Source of the DNA: Helicobacter bilis
Lineage (GTDB): Bacteria; Campylobacterota; Campylobacteria; Campylobacterales; Helicobacteraceae
NCBI RefSeq assembly: GCF_001999985.1
Contig: NZ_CP019645.1
Coordinates: 1,240,001-1,304,000 of the forward strand
Length of the DNA stretch: 64,000 nucleotides
Reading direction: 5' to 3'
Each line of letters opens with the position of its first letter. Position 1 is the first letter of the stretch. A program made the position numbers and the translations under genes. Below the pieces are notes generated by a model. It was not told the DNA's origin. It made no database searches and saw nothing but the letters and a program-made list of their open reading frames with translations. Of this stretch, positions 45,690 through 55,179 are shown piece by piece.

Positions 45690-46547
45690 ATGATGAATGA
45701 ACTACTAAGCAAGACTATCGAAAACTTGCCGCCATTGCCAGAAACCGTGGTGAAATTGCGTAACTATATCGACAAGTCTGGCTCTGATGTGCGTGTGCAA
45801 GAAGTGGTTAATATCATTTCACAAGACCCTTTTTTGACTGCTGATTTATTGCGTTTGGCAAACTCCCCTTATTATGGATTCTCACGCGAAATCTCTACAA
45901 TCAATCAGGTAGTTGCACTTTTAGGTGTAACAAATATAAAAAATATTGCTATTGCTAATTCATTAAAAGGTAAGCTAACGATTAATGTCGCCCCTTATGG
46001 TTTGGATACACAGACATTTTTACGCAATTCTAGCGAAGAGGCAAATTTTGTTACCGAATGGCTAGGCGATGAAGATAAGAAATTAGCACAGGAACTCGTC
46101 CCCTGCGTTATGCTTTTGCGTCTTGGCATGATTCTATTTTCAAGTATGCTTATACAACAAAAAAAGGATAAAGAGTTTTTAGAACTCATCAAACAAAATA
46201 ATTATCAAAATATTTCATTTGTAGAAAATGAATTTTTTGGCACTGATCATTTATCATTTTCGGGTTTTCTTTTCAATCATTGGAAATTTGATGAAGATTT
46301 GATTGAAAGTCTTGCCTATATTACCGCACCACATGCAGCTTCCGATCATGTGAAGAAAAACTCTTATGCACTTGCTATTGCAAACAGAATCTTTGAGCCA
46401 TATCAAGGTGGTAGCCCATATAATGTGCATGAAGCAGTCGCTTTAATACAAGAGGCAGCATCACAAGGTATTAAATTTGACCTTGATAATTTTAAAAGCA
46501 AACTACCACATGAAGCAAAAATCAATTTAAGTGTCGCCGTGTATTAA
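45690..46547 (+). CDS. HDOD-domain protein
   Basis: This 285-residue protein has the HDOD domain (about 10-210): LPPLPETVVKLRNYID, QDPFLTADLLRLANSPYYGF, and TINQVVALLGVTNIKNIAI. HDOD proteins are HD-like signalling proteins, usually without hydrolase activity, that act in motility, biofilm or stress circuits. It directly follows flaA but has its own promoter. Confidence 0.85.
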   Translation: MMNELLSKTIENLPPLPETVVKLRNYIDKSGSDVRVQEVVNIISQDPFLTADLLRLANSPYYGFSREISTINQVVALLGVTNIKNIAIANSLKGKLTINVAPYGLDTQTFLRNSSEEANFVTEWLGDEDKKLAQELVPCVMLLRLGMILFSSMLIQQKKDKEFLELIKQNNYQNISFVENEFFGTDHLSFSGFLFNHWKFDEDLIESLAYITAPHAASDHVKKNSYALAIANRIFEPYQGGSPYNVHEAVALIQEAASQGIKFDLDNFKSKLPHEAKINLSVAVY

Positions 46548-46653
46548 TCCCCACTTTTTAGCGGTTTTACCGCATAAGATTCTATATTCCTAACCAAATT
46601 TGGGTGGGTTGCGGGGTTTAGGGTGCAATTTATAGAGTCTAGATTCTAATATT

Positions 46654-46820
46654 TGTCATGTTGAGCGTAGCGAAACATCTAAAGACTTGGAAATGATAAA
46701 AGAGTCTAAACAAGATTCTAATATAGAATCTAGAAAAGATATTTCGTGTTTGCGTACTCAATATGACAAGAATCTAGATCCATAACAAATTGTCATACTG
46801 AGGCGTTAGTCGAAGTATCT
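46654..46820. repeat. Three TGTCAT-family repeats upstream of hypD
   Basis: There is a plus copy at 46654-46680, a minus copy at 46736-46769 (GATATTTCGTGTTTGCGT...CAATATGACA), and a plus copy of the ACTGAGGCGTTAG subtype at 46791-46820. Together they occupy most of the gap 46548-46860, which has no gene. Confidence 0.7.
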
Positions 46821-46860
46821 AACACAGAATCTAATTCTATTCCTATTTACAAGGTTTATT

Positions 46861-47967
46861 ATGCAAGATTTTATTAATCCTTATAGAGATACAAAACATA
46901 TACAAGCATTAAGCAGTAAAATTAATAAGATTTCACAAAACCTGCAAGAAAAGCTTTATATAATGGAAGTTTGTGGCGGGCATACACATACACTTATGAA
47001 ATATGGCTTAAAAAGCCTTTTAGATTCTACAAACATTTCTTTCATACATGGACCGGGCTGCCCTGTGTGTATCATGCCAAAATCACGCATTTCACAAGCC
47101 TACACACTCGCCATGATGCCCGATGTCATCTTACTCACACTTGGTGATATGATTAAAGTGCCGGGGGCTTCTGGCTCTTTGGCTGATGCGCGTGCAAGGG
47201 GTGCTGATGTGAGATTTGTGTATTCCCCATTTGATTGCCTAGCAATTGCAAAAGAGAATCCAAGCAAAAAAATCGTGTATTTTGCCATAGGTTTTGAGAC
47301 AACAACGCCAATGACTGCAGCATTACTCAATCGTGCTATCAACATGGGATTAGAGAATCTCTTTTTACATATTAACCATGTTTTAGTGCCTCCACCCGTG
47401 CGTGCTATCCTTGATGATAAAAGAGCAAAGGTAAATGCCCTTATCGCTCCATCTCATGTGAGTGTTATAAGCGGTTCTAAAATCTATGTGCCACTCGCAA
47501 ATGATTATAAGATTCCAATCGTTGTAAGCGGTTTTGAGCCAGTGGATATGCTTGAGAGTATTTTGCATATTGTAGAGCAAAAACTCGCGGGAAAGCATGA
47601 AGTCTTTATGCAATATTCTCGTGCTGTAAGCATGGAGGGCAATCTCAAAGCACAAGAGATGACAAATACTTATTTTGAAGTCGCCCCAAGCTTTGTGTGG
47701 AGGGGGCTAGGAGCGATTCCTAATTCAAGTTTAAGATTAAAAAAGGAATATCAAAAGTTTGACGCAGAGTTTCATTTTAATCTTGAAGAAGTAGAGGTTA
47801 AAGAGTCAAAGCATTGCCTTTGCGGTGAGATTCTAAAAGGACTTGCTATGCCAAAAGATTGCAAAGTTTTTGGTAAAGCCTGCACGCCAACAAAGCCTAT
47901 GGGAAGCTGCATGGTAAGTAGCGAGGGTGCTTGTGCGGCGTATTATAAATATGGTGTGTTGCAGTAA
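46861..47967 (+). CDS. hypD: Hydrogenase maturation protein HypD
   Basis: This 368-residue protein builds the Fe(CN)2CO centre of NiFe hydrogenase with HypC and HypE. It has the expected cysteines and motifs: EVCGGHTHTLMKYG, HGPGCPVCIMPKS, GFETTTPMTA, and the C-terminal cluster region CLCGEILKGLAMP and FGKACTPTKPMGSCMVSSEG. Other hyp genes are not adjacent. It implies that the organism uses H2. Confidence 0.96.
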   Translation: MQDFINPYRDTKHIQALSSKINKISQNLQEKLYIMEVCGGHTHTLMKYGLKSLLDSTNISFIHGPGCPVCIMPKSRISQAYTLAMMPDVILLTLGDMIKVPGASGSLADARARGADVRFVYSPFDCLAIAKENPSKKIVYFAIGFETTTPMTAALLNRAINMGLENLFLHINHVLVPPPVRAILDDKRAKVNALIAPSHVSVISGSKIYVPLANDYKIPIVVSGFEPVDMLESILHIVEQKLAGKHEVFMQYSRAVSMEGNLKAQEMTNTYFEVAPSFVWRGLGAIPNSSLRLKKEYQKFDAEFHFNLEEVEVKESKHCLCGEILKGLAMPKDCKVFGKACTPTKPMGSCMVSSEGACAAYYKYGVLQ

Positions 47968-48104
47968 TCCTAACACGCTCAAGAATCTTTTATGACAAAT
48001 TTTTACCAATGAGACAACAGAGTCCCACAATACAATAGCCTTTCAAGCATAGCTTTATTGCATAGATTCAAATCCAAATCATCTTTTTACACAAGTTTCA
48101 ACAC

Positions 48105-48878
48105 TTAAAACTTATAACTATACGCAATGTAAGGATTATAGTCTGCTACCAAGCCATCTTGCTCTACGCGTAGTGATTGAGTTGGTAGGAATTTAACGCC
48201 GATTTCTACCCTATGATGATAGGCGATTAATGCGCTAAATCCACCTTGCACCATTACATTACCACTTGCTTTAAAGTTGCTTACTTCTTGTGATGATGGT
48301 GTGATAATGGGGGTTTGCATATCAAAATAGATAAATGCCCCAGCTCCAATACCAGCAAAAAATCCTAGTGTATTTTTATAATTTTTATCAATGAAAAAAT
48401 CTATCATGATATCTAGCCCAAGACTTGCCATAAGAAAAGTGCCATCATAGGCATTTGCATCTGTGCGTATGGGCGAAAGATTGTCATTTGTAAAATCTAG
48501 GGCGAAATATCCACGCATACCTATGTATTCATCAAGGTAGCTAATCACTCCACCTCTAACGCCCATTCCCATGCTAAACACATAAGAAGGTTTATTATTC
48601 AGCAATCTTTGAGTGGGTATCATATTGAGTGCAACCATGACATACATGCCATTTCTCTCCTTATTTGCTTGTTTGAGTAGTGAGAGCTGTTTTGGCGTTT
48701 TTTCTGGTAAGCTAGTCTCTCTTTGCACAGAAATATTTGTTTGTTGTTGGGCGGTGCTTAGTGGTTGCAAATAATTAGCAGTATTATCTTTTGGAAAAGC
48801 ATTAAAATCATTAGCACAGCATATACTAAAACTAAGGCAATATAATAGCTTTTTTATAGAATCTATATTTTTAAACAT
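48105..48878 (-). CDS. Outer-membrane beta-barrel protein, diverged paralogue
   Basis: This product of about 257 residues (start at ATG 48878, MFKNIDSIKKLLYCLSF) has a signal peptide, a Gln/Thr-rich spacer, and a barrel with the same strand order as the 234-residue pair: GMYVMVALNM, IGMRGYFALDFTNDN, FFAGIGAGAFIYF, and HHRVEIGVKFLPTQSL, ending NPYIAYSYKF. ATGs at 48896 and 48914 would overlap the upstream ATPase gene and give a longer N-terminus; no strong ribosome site decides between them. It lies directly behind the GspE-type gene. Confidence 0.75.
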   Translation of the reverse strand: MFKNIDSIKKLLYCLSFSICCANDFNAFPKDNTANYLQPLSTAQQQTNISVQRETSLPEKTPKQLSLLKQANKERNGMYVMVALNMIPTQRLLNNKPSYVFSMGMGVRGGVISYLDEYIGMRGYFALDFTNDNLSPIRTDANAYDGTFLMASLGLDIMIDFFIDKNYKNTLGFFAGIGAGAFIYFDMQTPIITPSSQEVSNFKASGNVMVQGGFSALIAYHHRVEIGVKFLPTQSLRVEQDGLVADYNPYIAYSYKF

Positions 48879-48879
48879 A

Positions 48880-50481
48880 TTAAAGCAAACTTTCTTCATA
48901 GCTAATAATTCCATCTTTAAATAATTTTTGACTTTGTTTCTCTAGTGTCGGTATGCCTTGATAAAGAGATTCTATAAAGCTTTCATCTTCAAGCATCAAA
49001 GTTTTAGAATCTAGTCTTTTATGAATGCTAAAATCAAATACTTCTTGCAATAAGATTCTCTTCCCATAGCCCTGTCCATAGCACTCATGACAGCCTTGTG
49101 CGTGAAATTTCCCTTGTATTTCTTCCTTACATGCAGGACAGAGTGTTTGTATTAATCTTTGAGAGATTATAAGCTTTAGTGTGGTTTGCAAAATGTATTC
49201 CTTTGCACCAAGATCATATAATCTAGCAAGGCTACTTTTACAATCACTTGAGTGGATACTTGCCATGACTAAATGCCCTGTTAAAGCCGCTCTCAAAGCA
49301 ATATCTAATGTCTCATTGTCGCGTATTTCGCCTATCATAATAATATCTGGGTCTTGACGCAATATGTATTTTAATGCCTTTGCAAAGTCAAATGATAGCT
49401 CTTCATTGACTTGCGTTTGTGTTATGCCTTGTATTTCTTGCTCGATGGGGTCTTCTATTGTTATAATCTTTTTTGTGCCATTATGTAAGAATCTAAGGCA
49501 ATTATAAAGTAGTGTGCTTTTACCACTTCCTGTTGGACCGCTAATAAGGATAAGTCCGCTTTTTGTAAGCAAAGCTTTTTTTAGAATCTCCAAAATCTCT
49601 ACTGATAATCCTAAAGTATCTAAGCTTTCAAATCGTTTATTTGCATGTGGGATACGCAATACAATGCTTTCACCTCGTAATGTAGGCATAAAAGATAATC
49701 GCACATCACAATCTCTCTTATCGTTTTTATAGATAAGATTCTCTAGCTTTAGATGTCCATCTTGTGGTAATCTCATTTCATTAATATCAAGTTTGCATAA
49801 AAGCTTTAGTTTCTGTGAGATTTTTGCAAATAATGTAGTATTTATATCCAAAAAATGCACTAAGATTCCATCAATGCGTAATAGACAGAAGGCTTTAGAA
49901 TCTTGCAGGAATAAGTGAATATCACTTGCCTGCATAGTAAGCCCAAAGCTAACTAAAGATTCTACAAAATTGCTTTGCAATTCATCTTTTTGACAATATT
50001 GTTGTAATTGTAAAGCAAGGCTTATTTCTTTTAAAAAGTCTTGTTTGCATAGATAAAAGATTAATTCTTCTTTATAGCTTTGTTGCAGTTTTTTTGTAAG
50101 TGTATCTCTATAACTCGCACTAAAAGGCTCATAAGGTAATACACCAAGTCTATATACAGAATCTGTGCTTTTATGCTTATCATAAAAAATTATATTTGGG
50201 AGATAGCTTTGCGGTATTTGTAAAGCTGCATGGATAATATGATAGCTACTTGATAATAGAGATAAATATCTATCGCTCAAGTCTTTTTGCATAAGATAAG
50301 ATTCAAAGTAGGGGTGAGATTCTATAAATTTAGAAAAGATTATTGCTTTTTGCGTGGTGAGTAATGTATAAAGAGATTCTAAAAAATCTTTTTTGGATTT
50401 AGAATCTAGTGTATTAAAATAGTCTTGTGATTGAATATAGGGATTGGTGTGTAAAGATTCTGTGATAAGAGATTGTGTCAT
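48880..50481 (-). CDS. GspE/PilB-family secretion or pilus assembly ATPase
   Basis: This 533-residue ATPase has Walker A ISGPTGSGKSTLL, the Asp box ITIEDPIEQEI, Walker B DIIMIGEIRD, and the His box GHLVMASIHSSD. Two CxxC pairs (LCPAC and CHEC) form the zinc site typical of GspE/PilB but not PilT. Campylobacter uses a related ATPase (CtsE) for DNA uptake by natural transformation; a type II/pilus role is therefore plausible. No other pilus or secretion gene is next to it in this window. Confidence 0.85.
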   Translation of the reverse strand: MTQSLITESLHTNPYIQSQDYFNTLDSKSKKDFLESLYTLLTTQKAIIFSKFIESHPYFESYLMQKDLSDRYLSLLSSSYHIIHAALQIPQSYLPNIIFYDKHKSTDSVYRLGVLPYEPFSASYRDTLTKKLQQSYKEELIFYLCKQDFLKEISLALQLQQYCQKDELQSNFVESLVSFGLTMQASDIHLFLQDSKAFCLLRIDGILVHFLDINTTLFAKISQKLKLLCKLDINEMRLPQDGHLKLENLIYKNDKRDCDVRLSFMPTLRGESIVLRIPHANKRFESLDTLGLSVEILEILKKALLTKSGLILISGPTGSGKSTLLYNCLRFLHNGTKKIITIEDPIEQEIQGITQTQVNEELSFDFAKALKYILRQDPDIIMIGEIRDNETLDIALRAALTGHLVMASIHSSDCKSSLARLYDLGAKEYILQTTLKLIISQRLIQTLCPACKEEIQGKFHAQGCHECYGQGYGKRILLQEVFDFSIHKRLDSKTLMLEDESFIESLYQGIPTLEKQSQKLFKDGIISYEESLL

Positions 50482-50504
50482 AACATTTGCCTATATTGCT
50501 TCTT

Positions 50505-51215
50505 TTAATTCTTATTTACAGATTCCATAAATAAAGGGTCTTTACATAAAAATTCTTCAAATAAATATTTGTGTTCTTCTGGCAGGGCTTTAAAAATGGT
50601 ATAGGCTAACTCTCGAATCTCTTTTAATGCAGCCTTTGCGGTCCTTAGCTCTAAAAAGTTTTGCAAACTTCTAGCATTTATACTCCATGCTAATTCGCTC
50701 TTATAGCATTCAGGGATTAAATACTTTGCTATATCATTAGCAATGCCATCTTTTACTGCTAAACGCAGATTTTCTAAGGCTTTTATACTTTGGTCTTTTA
50801 CTCTTTCATTGCTTGAAAGCATGATATATTTTTCTGCTCTTTTATAGTTTTCTTCACATAAGGGTAAAAAGCTTTCTTCTTTATTGAGTTCTTTTAGCGT
50901 ATATCTTGTGCTTTTCACTGACAAGCTTGCTATTCTATGCCTTGCTAATTCTTGCAGACATGCCCTTGTTATACCTTTAATCTCAAAGTTATAATATAAA
51001 TGCTCTAGCGTAGATTTATGCTTATTTACATTTCCTACACGATATATTAAGCCTTTATCAATATCACCACCATTATCGCTTTTATTATGACTATCCCAAC
51101 AAGTGCGTATCGCCCTGCTACAAACACTTAAAGGGGTAAAGTGTAGCAATGTTACTTGTATATTAGCTTGTGTGTGAATCTCTTTTGTTTCTAAACTCTC
51201 TTGTGCCATTACCAC
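50505..51215 (-). CDS. thyX: FAD-dependent thymidylate synthase ThyX
   Basis: This 236-residue flavoenzyme makes dTMP from dUMP. It has the ThyX motif RHRIASLSVKSTRY (RHR-x5-8-S-x-R type) and the CWDSHNKS and STLEHLYYNFEI segments of the family. The first residues (MVMAQESLETKEIHTQ) are unconserved, so MAQES or a later start is possible. It lies 24 bases before the GspE-like gene in the same direction. Confidence 0.93.
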   Translation of the reverse strand: MVMAQESLETKEIHTQANIQVTLLHFTPLSVCSRAIRTCWDSHNKSDNGGDIDKGLIYRVGNVNKHKSTLEHLYYNFEIKGITRACLQELARHRIASLSVKSTRYTLKELNKEESFLPLCEENYKRAEKYIMLSSNERVKDQSIKALENLRLAVKDGIANDIAKYLIPECYKSELAWSINARSLQNFLELRTAKAALKEIRELAYTIFKALPEEHKYLFEEFLCKDPLFMESVNKN

Positions 51216-51443
51216 CCTTTTTTGTTGTCTTTTATCATGCTGTATTGATTATGTTTTAGAATATGATTTTAATGCGTTAAATTTTGTAAAAATCAGCGAA
51301 ATTATAGCAAAAAAATGCCAAAAATAATGCGTTCATATTCTTGCTAGATTCTCACATTTGTGAGAAAAATTTCTAAAAGAAATTATTTTTTAAGTATAAT
51401 CAAGCTTTTATATTTAAACTATATTTGGACTAGAGGGCTTTGT

Positions 51444-51845
51444 ATGTATTCGCATTTGTTTTATATCATCATGTGGGCAGTTTGCTTTGTGCTTGTTATA
51501 CCTGTGCTTATTGTGGGCGTTATCTATGTATTTATGAGTAATAAGCCACCAAAGAAAGTTGAAAATACAATGCAAATCATGTTTAATATCATAAAAGGCG
51601 CACAGACAAAAGCCGCATTTACCGCCTCACTAGAGCAGTTTAAAGGTAAATATGGTGTGTTAGCTGATGAGAAAAACTTTGATTTATGGATTCAGTGTAT
51701 TAAGGAATTAGCAAATTCATCTCATTGGGATACAGACGCGATAGCAAAGTTTGGACAAGAATTAGAAGATAAAAATGCAGCACATGCAAAGAAAATAGCC
51801 GTAGCCATAGCCACAGTGCTTAAAACAAAAGATCAGAAAAAATAA
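51444..51845 (+). CDS. Conserved membrane-anchored small protein
   Basis: This 133-residue protein has one N-terminal transmembrane helix (about 3-28, [20 protein letters not shown]) and a cytoplasmic helical domain ([36 protein letters not shown]). Proteins like this occur across Campylobacterota next to coaD; the function is unknown. ATG 51444 is preferred because the longer frame from 51360 crosses the promoter region. It ends 16 bases before coaD, so it is probably the first gene of the coaD-tmk-comF operon. Confidence 0.75.
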   Translation: MYSHLFYIIMWAVCFVLVIPVLIVGVIYVFMSNKPPKKVENTMQIMFNIIKGAQTKAAFTASLEQFKGKYGVLADEKNFDLWIQCIKELANSSHWDTDAIAKFGQELEDKNAAHAKKIAVAIATVLKTKDQKK

Positions 51846-51861
51846 GATTCTAAGAGTAGAT

Positions 51862-52362
51862 ATGAATAAATTAGCAATTTATCCGGGGACATTTGACCCA
51901 CTTACAAACGGACATTTAGATATTATCAAACGCAGTAGCAAAATGTTTCAACAAGTAATAGTCGCAGTAGCAAGCTCTGAAAGCAAGAATCCGCTTTATA
52001 GCTTAGAGCAAAGAGAGAAAATGATAAACCTTGCATTAGAAGAACACAAAGATGAGATTCCAAATGTAAGCTGCATTACCTTTAGCAATCTACTTGCAAG
52101 TTTAGCTGCTGATATGAAAGCAAAGGTGATTATAAGGGGATTACGCGTAGTGAGTGATTTTGAGTATGAACTGCAAATGGGCTATGCAAATGCCTCGCTG
52201 AATGACTCGCTTGATACAATATATTTTATGCCGACATTGCAAAATGCTTTTATTAGCTCATCGATTGTGCGTAGCATTATCGTGCATGGTGGGAAGTTTA
52301 GCCATCTTGTGCCAGAAAGCATTCACTCTTATATACAAGCATTGCATTCAAAAGAGTTATAA
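51862..52362 (+). CDS. coaD: Phosphopantetheine adenylyltransferase
   Basis: This 166-residue enzyme transfers AMP to 4'-phosphopantetheine in coenzyme A synthesis. It has [16 protein letters not shown] with the HxGH-type nucleotidyl motif, [15 protein letters not shown], and the ISSSIVRSI signature. It overlaps the tmk start by one base. Both coaD and panC, two steps of the CoA route, are in this window. Confidence 0.96.
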   Translation: MNKLAIYPGTFDPLTNGHLDIIKRSSKMFQQVIVAVASSESKNPLYSLEQREKMINLALEEHKDEIPNVSCITFSNLLASLAADMKAKVIIRGLRVVSDFEYELQMGYANASLNDSLDTIYFMPTLQNAFISSSIVRSIIVHGGKFSHLVPESIHSYIQALHSKEL

Positions 52363-53006
52363 TGAAGTATTATGTAATTGAGGGCATTGATACAAGTGGC
52401 AAAACAACACAATGTAATCTCATAAAGCAAAACTACCCTTGCGTGAGTTTAGAAAACTATAAAGATTCCATAAAAGATTCTATCATCGTATTAAATGAGC
52501 CCGGCAGCACATATCTTGGGAATCTTGTAAGAAAGATTCTACTAGATAGCCAAACACAGATAAATGAAAAAAGCTCATTTTTACTCTTTTTAGCTCAAAG
52601 GGCTGAACTCTTTTTACAACTAAAAAATATCTCAAATACAATTATCGCTGATAGAAGCCTTATCTCTGGTGTAGCCTATGCTAAAACGATTGATATGCGT
52701 GAAGCATTGAATCTTAATCTCTTTGCAACGGGGGGAATCCTGCCACAAAAAATAGTCTTTTTAGAAACTTCAAAAGACACGCTAAAAAGTCGCCTTAATG
52801 CAAAAAGTCTTGATAATATAGAGCAAAAAGGCATACAATACCTACTTGACACGCAAAGCTACTTTAAAGAGATATTAGCGTATTTACAAGATGAAAACTT
52901 TATAGAATCTAACCCCAACATAAAAAAGCCAGATATTTTAACACTAGATTCTGCCATGCCTAAAGAAGAAATACACAAAAGAATTTGCAGCTTTTTTGGA
53001 ATCTAG
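52362..53006 (+). CDS. tmk: Thymidylate kinase
   Basis: This 214-residue P-loop kinase phosphorylates dTMP. Its motifs are EGIDTSGKTTQ (P-loop), LNEPGSTYLGNLVRKILL, and IADRSLISGVAYA (DR-x motif). It is coupled to coaD by a one-base overlap and to comF with no gap. Together with thyX nearby it supplies dTTP. Confidence 0.94.
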   Translation: MKYYVIEGIDTSGKTTQCNLIKQNYPCVSLENYKDSIKDSIIVLNEPGSTYLGNLVRKILLDSQTQINEKSSFLLFLAQRAELFLQLKNISNTIIADRSLISGVAYAKTIDMREALNLNLFATGGILPQKIVFLETSKDTLKSRLNAKSLDNIEQKGIQYLLDTQSYFKEILAYLQDENFIESNPNIKKPDILTLDSAMPKEEIHKRICSFFGI

Positions 53007-53594
53007 ATGTATTGCTCAATGTGTGGAAAGCTTACATGGCACATTATATGCAAAGAGTGTTTAAAACATTTAGAATACATAGATTCTAAGCGAGTGCTTG
53101 ATAATGGAGTAAAAGTTTTTAGTAGCTTTGCTTTTAGTGAGTTAAAACTACTACTAGCAAGTAAGAATAACATTATTGGTAGTAGAATTTTCAAACGACT
53201 AGGTATTTATGCACTATCAAATTTTTTTGAAAGATATAAAGATTTAGCCAAATTAAAGAAGCAAGAAGTAGCCATTCTATCTATACGCAATAAAGCTATT
53301 GGTATGTATTCTCATAGTGCGATTTTAGCACAATGCTTTAAAACATACGGATTCAAAGTCTTTCATAATGCCTTAATGATAGGTAATAATAGCCATTTCT
53401 CTCATCTTACAAAAGAAGAGAGACGGACGCTTGGTAGAAACTTTTCATTTCATTTTAAGCATGATTATTTAGCTGTGATTCTGGTTGATGATATTATAAC
53501 CACAGGACAAACTCTACTTGAAGCAAGTGATATTGTTAAGCAAAATAGCTATACACCACTCTTTGCATGGACACTCTGTGATTCTAGGTATTAG
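53007..53594 (+). CDS. ComF-family competence-type phosphoribosyltransferase
   Basis: This 195-residue protein has an N-terminal four-cysteine zinc motif (CSMCGKLTWHIICKECL) and a PRPP-binding loop (VILVDDIITTGQTLLEAS). This is the ComFC arrangement. ComF proteins are needed for natural transformation in several bacteria, including Campylobacter. It begins directly after the tmk stop codon. Confidence 0.88.
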   Translation: MYCSMCGKLTWHIICKECLKHLEYIDSKRVLDNGVKVFSSFAFSELKLLLASKNNIIGSRIFKRLGIYALSNFFERYKDLAKLKKQEVAILSIRNKAIGMYSHSAILAQCFKTYGFKVFHNALMIGNNSHFSHLTKEERRTLGRNFSFHFKHDYLAVILVDDIITTGQTLLEASDIVKQNSYTPLFAWTLCDSRY

Positions 53595-53626
53595 TTCATA
53601 GATTTAACTTCGGTATTAAAATATTG

Positions 53627-53632
53627 TATAAT
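53627..53632 (+). promoter_or_regulatory. -10 element before the LicC-LicA gene
   Basis: TATAAT lies 44 bases before ATG 53677, so the lic-like locus probably has its own promoter even though comF is co-directional. Confidence 0.45.
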
Positions 53633-53676
53633 AACTTTTACACATAAAAACTAGGATAAATTGCAAAAGGATATGT

Positions 53677-54876
53677 ATGCAAGCCATCATTTTAGCAGCA
53701 GGGTTTGGCTCAAGACTTAAGCCAATGACCCTAAATAAGCCCAAACCGCTTTTAGAGATTCGCGGGAAAAGCATTTTAGAAAATATGATCTCTATCTTAA
53801 GAAAAGGTGGGGTGCAAGATATTATCGTTGTAACAGGCTATAAGAATCATTTGTTTGATTCTCTATCAAAAAAGCTTCATTTTGAAAAAGTCGTATTTGA
53901 TGACTATGCTACTTGCAATAGCTCTCAATCGCTTTTATATGTAAAGCATAGAATCCAAAAAAGCACAATCATCTTAAATGGTGATTTATATATTACAGAA
54001 GATTTTTGTAGATTTTTTAAAAGTGGGGTATCGCAATTTTTAGCACAAAAGATTCCAGATAATACGACTGCGTGGGGCTATATTGTTGATGAAAATTATA
54101 GAATCTTAGATATTGATACAAATGCGACAAGTGGCTATGGAGATGGTATTGCATATTTTGATAATACGCAAGATATTGAAGTTTTTAAAGAAAAATTAGC
54201 GCAATGCGATAGTGATGAATATTGGGAATATGCGGTGTTAAGAAGTTTAGATTCTATAAATTATTATGCCTTTCCTTGTGATACTTTATACACAGAGATT
54301 GATAGCTTTGCTGATGCGCTTTATCACAGACTTTTAACGCCAGAAGAGATTGCGATTCAGTGTGCTGACGATAAAAAGGCAGTGCGTTTAGCAGGTATTA
54401 CAAATATTAATTATCTCATTACATTTCAAGGCAAACAAAAAGTGATAAGAATTCCGGGCAGTGGGACAGAAAATGTGATTGACAGACAAGGTGAGCGAAG
54501 CATTTTAGAACTTATAGAGAATCTAGATATTACACCTAAGAGTGAATTTTATGGTAGTGGCATAAAAATGAGTGATTTTTTATGCGATTATAAAAGCTTA
54601 GAAAAAGCCCAAATTACAGAAAAAGTATTAGAAAAACTCCTTGATTCACTCTTAAAACTTCACAGCATACCACACAAAGATAATACAGAGTATAAGCCCA
54701 TAAAACTCTACAATGAGATTCTAAAATATGAGAAATTAGCAAAAATCGCACTCACAACGCCAAAAGAGCATAAATATGTCATCGAAGTGGCAAGAAAGCT
54801 TGATAATGGGGGGGGGGGGTGCTATGCCATAGAGATTTGCAATTACCCAATATCCTTTTTAATGGAAGTGAGATAA
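53677..54876 (+). CDS. licC: Fused LicC-like nucleotidyltransferase and LicA-like choline kinase, 5' part (phase off)
   Basis: Residues 1 to about 235 are an NTP-transferase domain (ILAAGFGSRLKPMTLNKPKP, then LNGDLYITEDF), as in LicC CTP:phosphocholine cytidylyltransferases. From about 236 a choline/ethanolamine-kinase-like domain begins (NINYLITFQGKQKVIRIPGS, LLKLHSIPHKDN). The frame reaches the G12 tract (54808-54819), reads it as four Gly, and stops 19 codons later at 54876. The kinase catalytic loop and the rest of the domain lie in another frame (54819-55178). With G10 or G13 the two parts would be one protein of about 500 residues. Lic1-type loci attach phosphocholine to surface glycans. 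Confidence 0.8.
   Translation: MQAIILAAGFGSRLKPMTLNKPKPLLEIRGKSILENMISILRKGGVQDIIVVTGYKNHLFDSLSKKLHFEKVVFDDYATCNSSQSLLYVKHRIQKSTIILNGDLYITEDFCRFFKSGVSQFLAQKIPDNTTAWGYIVDENYRILDIDTNATSGYGDGIAYFDNTQDIEVFKEKLAQCDSDEYWEYAVLRSLDSINYYAFPCDTLYTEIDSFADALYHRLLTPEEIAIQCADDKKAVRLAGITNINYLITFQGKQKVIRIPGSGTENVIDRQGERSILELIENLDITPKSEFYGSGIKMSDFLCDYKSLEKAQITEKVLEKLLDSLLKLHSIPHKDNTEYKPIKLYNEILKYEKLAKIALTTPKEHKYVIEVARKLDNGGGGCYAIEICNYPISFLMEVR
54808..54819 (+). repeat. Poly-G (G12) tract, contingency locus
   Basis: Twelve G residues lie in the coding sequence just before the kinase catalytic loop. G12 leaves the downstream half out of frame; 10 or 13 G would restore it. Poly-G tracts of this length are the standard slippage switches of Campylobacter and Helicobacter surface genes. 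Confidence 0.9.
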
Positions 54877-55178
54877 AACTCATTGATTTTGAATATGCTG
54901 GCTTTAGCTGCATTGAATGGGAGTTTGGGAATCTAGTCGCAGAGTTAGAACTCACTCAAGCACAAATAGAGCATATCATACATTACTACAATAAAAATAG
55001 CTTGCAAACACTTACCTTTCAAAGTGTGATTGAAGGCTCACTTATGGCAAACTATATCTGGGCGTTATGGGGGTGGATTTATAATCGCATTGATTTAGGA
55101 AGAGATTATCTTTTTAGATTCCAAAACAATCTTACTTTATTACAGAATCTTACGAAAAATAAGTCTTTGGGGGTATGA
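54819..55178 (+). CDS. licA: LicA-like kinase C-terminal part, out of frame
   Basis: This frame contains LCHRDLQLPNILFNGS, the Brenner catalytic loop (HxDxxxxN), followed by IKLIDFEYAGFSCIEWEFGN, the metal-binding IDFEY motif of choline and aminoglycoside kinases, then a helical C-terminus. It continues the domain begun at 53677, and its ATG/GTG lies inside or directly after the poly-G tract. It is unlikely to be made as a useful protein on its own. It ends one base before the permease gene. Confidence 0.8.
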   Translation: MLCHRDLQLPNILFNGSEIKLIDFEYAGFSCIEWEFGNLVAELELTQAQIEHIIHYYNKNSLQTLTFQSVIEGSLMANYIWALWGWIYNRIDLGRDYLFRFQNNLTLLQNLTKNKSLGV

Positions 55179-55179
55179 T

